From assembly GCF_900099765.1 (NCBI RefSeq), contig NZ_FNDX01000014.1, positions 48,283 to 112,282 on the forward strand: a stretch of DNA of 64,000 bases, given 5' to 3'. The notes beneath the pieces are model-generated. The model was not told the origin of the DNA, did not search any database, and saw only the letters and a list, made by a program, of their open reading frames with translations. The number at the start of each line of letters is the position of its first letter. Position 1 is the first letter of the stretch. Position numbers and translations under genes: made by a program. The stretch is from Paenibacillus typhae. Lineage in GTDB: Bacteria; Bacillota; Bacilli; Paenibacillales; Paenibacillaceae. Below, in pieces: positions 62,527-64,000 of this stretch.

Positions 62527-63855
62527 ATGGGTACCATGACTAAGCCCCAGTACAAGGGCAAACGTTACCGTCTGGACAAACCGGAGCTCCTGGCTCCGGC
62601 GGGTAACCTGGAAAAATTGAAATTCGCCGTGCACTATGGCGCGGATGCAGTATATATCGGGGGACAGAAATATGGCCTGCGGTCCGGGGCTGACAACTTC
62701 AGCTTCGAGGAAATGCGCGAGGGTGTAGAGTTCGCCAAGAAATACGGGGCCAAAGTATTTGTAGCTACCAACATCTATGCCCACAATGAAGACATCGCCG
62801 GGATTGAAGAATACCTGCGCAATCTGCATGAGGCGGGAATCGCCGCGATTATCGTTGCTGATCCGGCTATTGTGGATACAGCCCGCCGGCTGGTGCCGGA
62901 GCTGGAAGTGCATCTGAGCACCCAGCAGTCCACGCTGAACTGGCAGGCGGTATCCTTTTGGAAGGAAGAAGGTCTGCCGCGTGTCGTACTGGGCCGTGAG
63001 ACCAGCCTGGAAGAGATTGCTGAGATCAAACAGCATGTCGACATTGAAATCGAGAGCTTCATTCACGGTGCGATGTGCTCCTCGTATTCCGGCCGCTGCG
63101 TGCTGTCCAACCATTTTACAGACCGCGACTCCAACCGCGGGGGCTGCTGCCAGTCCTGCCGCTGGAAGTATGACCTGTTCGAGGACGGCCGTCCGGAAGG
63201 AAACTGGGTATCGGAAGAGGATCAGGCAGAGGCTGCCCCGCCGCAGCATCTTTTGCCGGGAGTGACCCAGCTGCCTCTGCATCAGCCGGAGGATAACCAG
63301 TTCACCATGGGCTCCAAGGATCTGTGCATGCTGGAGAGCATTCCTGACCTGATCGAAGTCGGCATTGACAGCTTCAAGATCGAGGGCCGGATGAAGTCGA
63401 TTCACTATGTTGCCACAGTAGTCAATGCCTACCGCAAGGCGATAGATGCCTATATGGCCGATCCGGACAATTACGTGCTGAATCCGGAATGGCTGGAGGA
63501 GCTGCAGAAAGCGGCGAACCGTCCGCTGAACACAGGGTTCTTTTACGATACGCCGGACCATGAGGATCATATTTATGAGCCTGAGGAAAAAGCGGCACCG
63601 TATGATTTTGCAGGGCTCGTTCTTGAGTATGATGCAGACACCGGTATGGCACTTATCCAGCAGCGCAACCACTTCAAGCCCGGACAGGAAGTGGAGTTTT
63701 TCGGACCTGACATCACCAGCTTCAAGCAGACTGTAGGGGAGCTGTGGGATGAAGAAGGGAACAAGCTTGATGCTGCCCGTCATCCGCTCCAAAAGATCCG
63801 TATGAAGGTAGATCATCCGGTTGCCTATTTTGATATGATGCGCAAAAGAAAATAA
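62527..63855 (+). CDS. trhP2: Peptidase U32 family protein, TrhP2/YrrO-like
   Basis: This 442-residue U32 protein starts KPELLAPAGNLEKLKFAVHY and GADAVYIGGQKYGLR. It carries the family signature ESFIHGAMCSSYSGRC, with a four-cysteine cluster completed by RGGCCQSC, likely a metal or iron-sulfur site. GIDSFKIEGRMKSIHYVAT and the C-terminal beta domain follow. It works with TrhP1 in tRNA U34 hydroxylation in Bacillus. GGAGGGGAG precedes ATG 62527. The two genes are separated here by a 277-bp gap containing a structured repeat. Confidence 0.92.
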   Translation: MGTMTKPQYKGKRYRLDKPELLAPAGNLEKLKFAVHYGADAVYIGGQKYGLRSGADNFSFEEMREGVEFAKKYGAKVFVATNIYAHNEDIAGIEEYLRNLHEAGIAAIIVADPAIVDTARRLVPELEVHLSTQQSTLNWQAVSFWKEEGLPRVVLGRETSLEEIAEIKQHVDIEIESFIHGAMCSSYSGRCVLSNHFTDRDSNRGGCCQSCRWKYDLFEDGRPEGNWVSEEDQAEAAPPQHLLPGVTQLPLHQPEDNQFTMGSKDLCMLESIPDLIEVGIDSFKIEGRMKSIHYVATVVNAYRKAIDAYMADPDNYVLNPEWLEELQKAANRPLNTGFFYDTPDHEDHIYEPEEKAAPYDFAGLVLEYDADTGMALIQQRNHFKPGQEVEFFGPDITSFKQTVGELWDEEGNKLDAARHPLQKIRMKVDHPVAYFDMMRKRK

Positions 63856-63872
63856 CAGCTTGGCTTAAACAG

Positions 63873-63909
63873 AGGATACCCCGGGAAGCGGGGTGTCCTT
63901 TTATTTTTT
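63873..63909 (+). terminator. Terminator of the U32 gene
   Basis: GGATACCCCG pairs with CGGGGTGTCC around a GGAAG-like loop, followed by TTTTATTTTTT. Confidence 0.9.
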
Positions 63910-63910
63910 A

Positions 63911-64000
63911 GCGTGCCCAGAGGCACGCATTATCTAATTGGTGAAAGTCCAACCCAAGGAGGGGCCAAGCCACCTTGGTAGCTAGGATGCTTGCGCATGG
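63911..64000 (+). mobile_element. Possible 5' end of a group II intron (cut by window edge)
   Basis: The sequence directly behind the terminator folds into stacked hairpins: GCGTGCC/GGCACGC, TTGG-TGAAAGT-CCAA and CCAAGG/CCTTGG followed by TAGCTAGG. A GTG near the start and the GGTGAAAGTCC segment resemble domain I of bacterial group II introns. Class C introns typically insert just after terminator hairpins, as here. The reverse transcriptase would lie outside the window, so this remains an inference. Confidence 0.55.

Noticed and set aside
62524..63816. A 430-codon minus-strand open frame opposite trhP2
   Set aside because: The U32 protein on the plus strand explains the region; the antisense translation has no recognisable features.

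Overview
The window looks like chromosomal DNA of a Paenibacillus-like, low-to-moderate-GC Gram-positive (Bacillota). The evidence is strong AGGAGG ribosome sites, TTGACA/TATAAT-type promoters, T-box leaders on aminoacyl-tRNA synthetase genes, LicT-type antitermination, an lpl/yetA/yesU-like carbohydrate locus, an SLH-anchored xylanase, and the housekeeping order alaS-ireB-ruvX-yrzB-mltG-U32-U32. Intergenic regions are unusually rich in dispersed, structured repeats.

Layout. 1-733: the 3' part of an ABC ATPase gene, closed by a terminator. 892-9457: a nitrogen-scavenging operon with a cysteine hydrolase very like biuret hydrolase, an NMT1/THI5-type ABC importer, a cyanuric acid hydrolase/barbiturase-family enzyme, a cupin, a PucR-type regulator and allophanate hydrolase. 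Together these can take cyanuric acid to ammonia and CO2. Its promoter is flanked by two GlnR/TnrA-like boxes. 9481-11230: T-box-controlled tyrS. 11358-14414: 51-bp tandem repeats, a perfect orphan Fur box, a small protein gene, a GntR/UTRA regulator and a MEDS-domain histidine kinase. 14738-19636: phosphoketolase and a membrane serine hydrolase. 19762-24745: beta-glucoside system (licT, EIIBCA, 6-phospho-beta-glucosidase) with two RAT/terminator switches and an apparent cre.

25803-39862: a carbohydrate locus with GH42 beta-galactosidase on the minus strand, facing away from an Lpl-like ABC importer, an AraC-type membrane regulator, a YetA/PcRGLX-like protein, a YesU-like DUF1961 protein, a deacetylase and a cytoplasmic FG-GAP protein. 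No secreted depolymerase is visible, so the locus probably handles imported oligosaccharides of a pectin-like polymer. 40098-41483: MATE transporter. 41599-48966: a seven-gene operon joining a Dpp/Nik-like importer to a class-V aminotransferase and an amidohydrolase, substrate unknown. 49878-53864: a 1328-residue CBM-GH10-CBM9-SLH xylanase.

53990-55339: an AT-richer two-gene islet with its own promoter. It encodes a TIR-like protein (Cap12/PF10137 type, putative NADase) with an uncharacterised C-terminal domain, overlapped by an 88-residue unknown protein. This is the best candidate for an undescribed, possibly anti-phage, system. 55372-63909: T-box-controlled alaS and the conserved ireB-ruvX-yrzB-mltG-U32-U32 block, with an additional YrzB-like gene. 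63911-64000: RNA-like sequence resembling the 5' end of a group II intron, directly behind a terminator and cut by the window edge.
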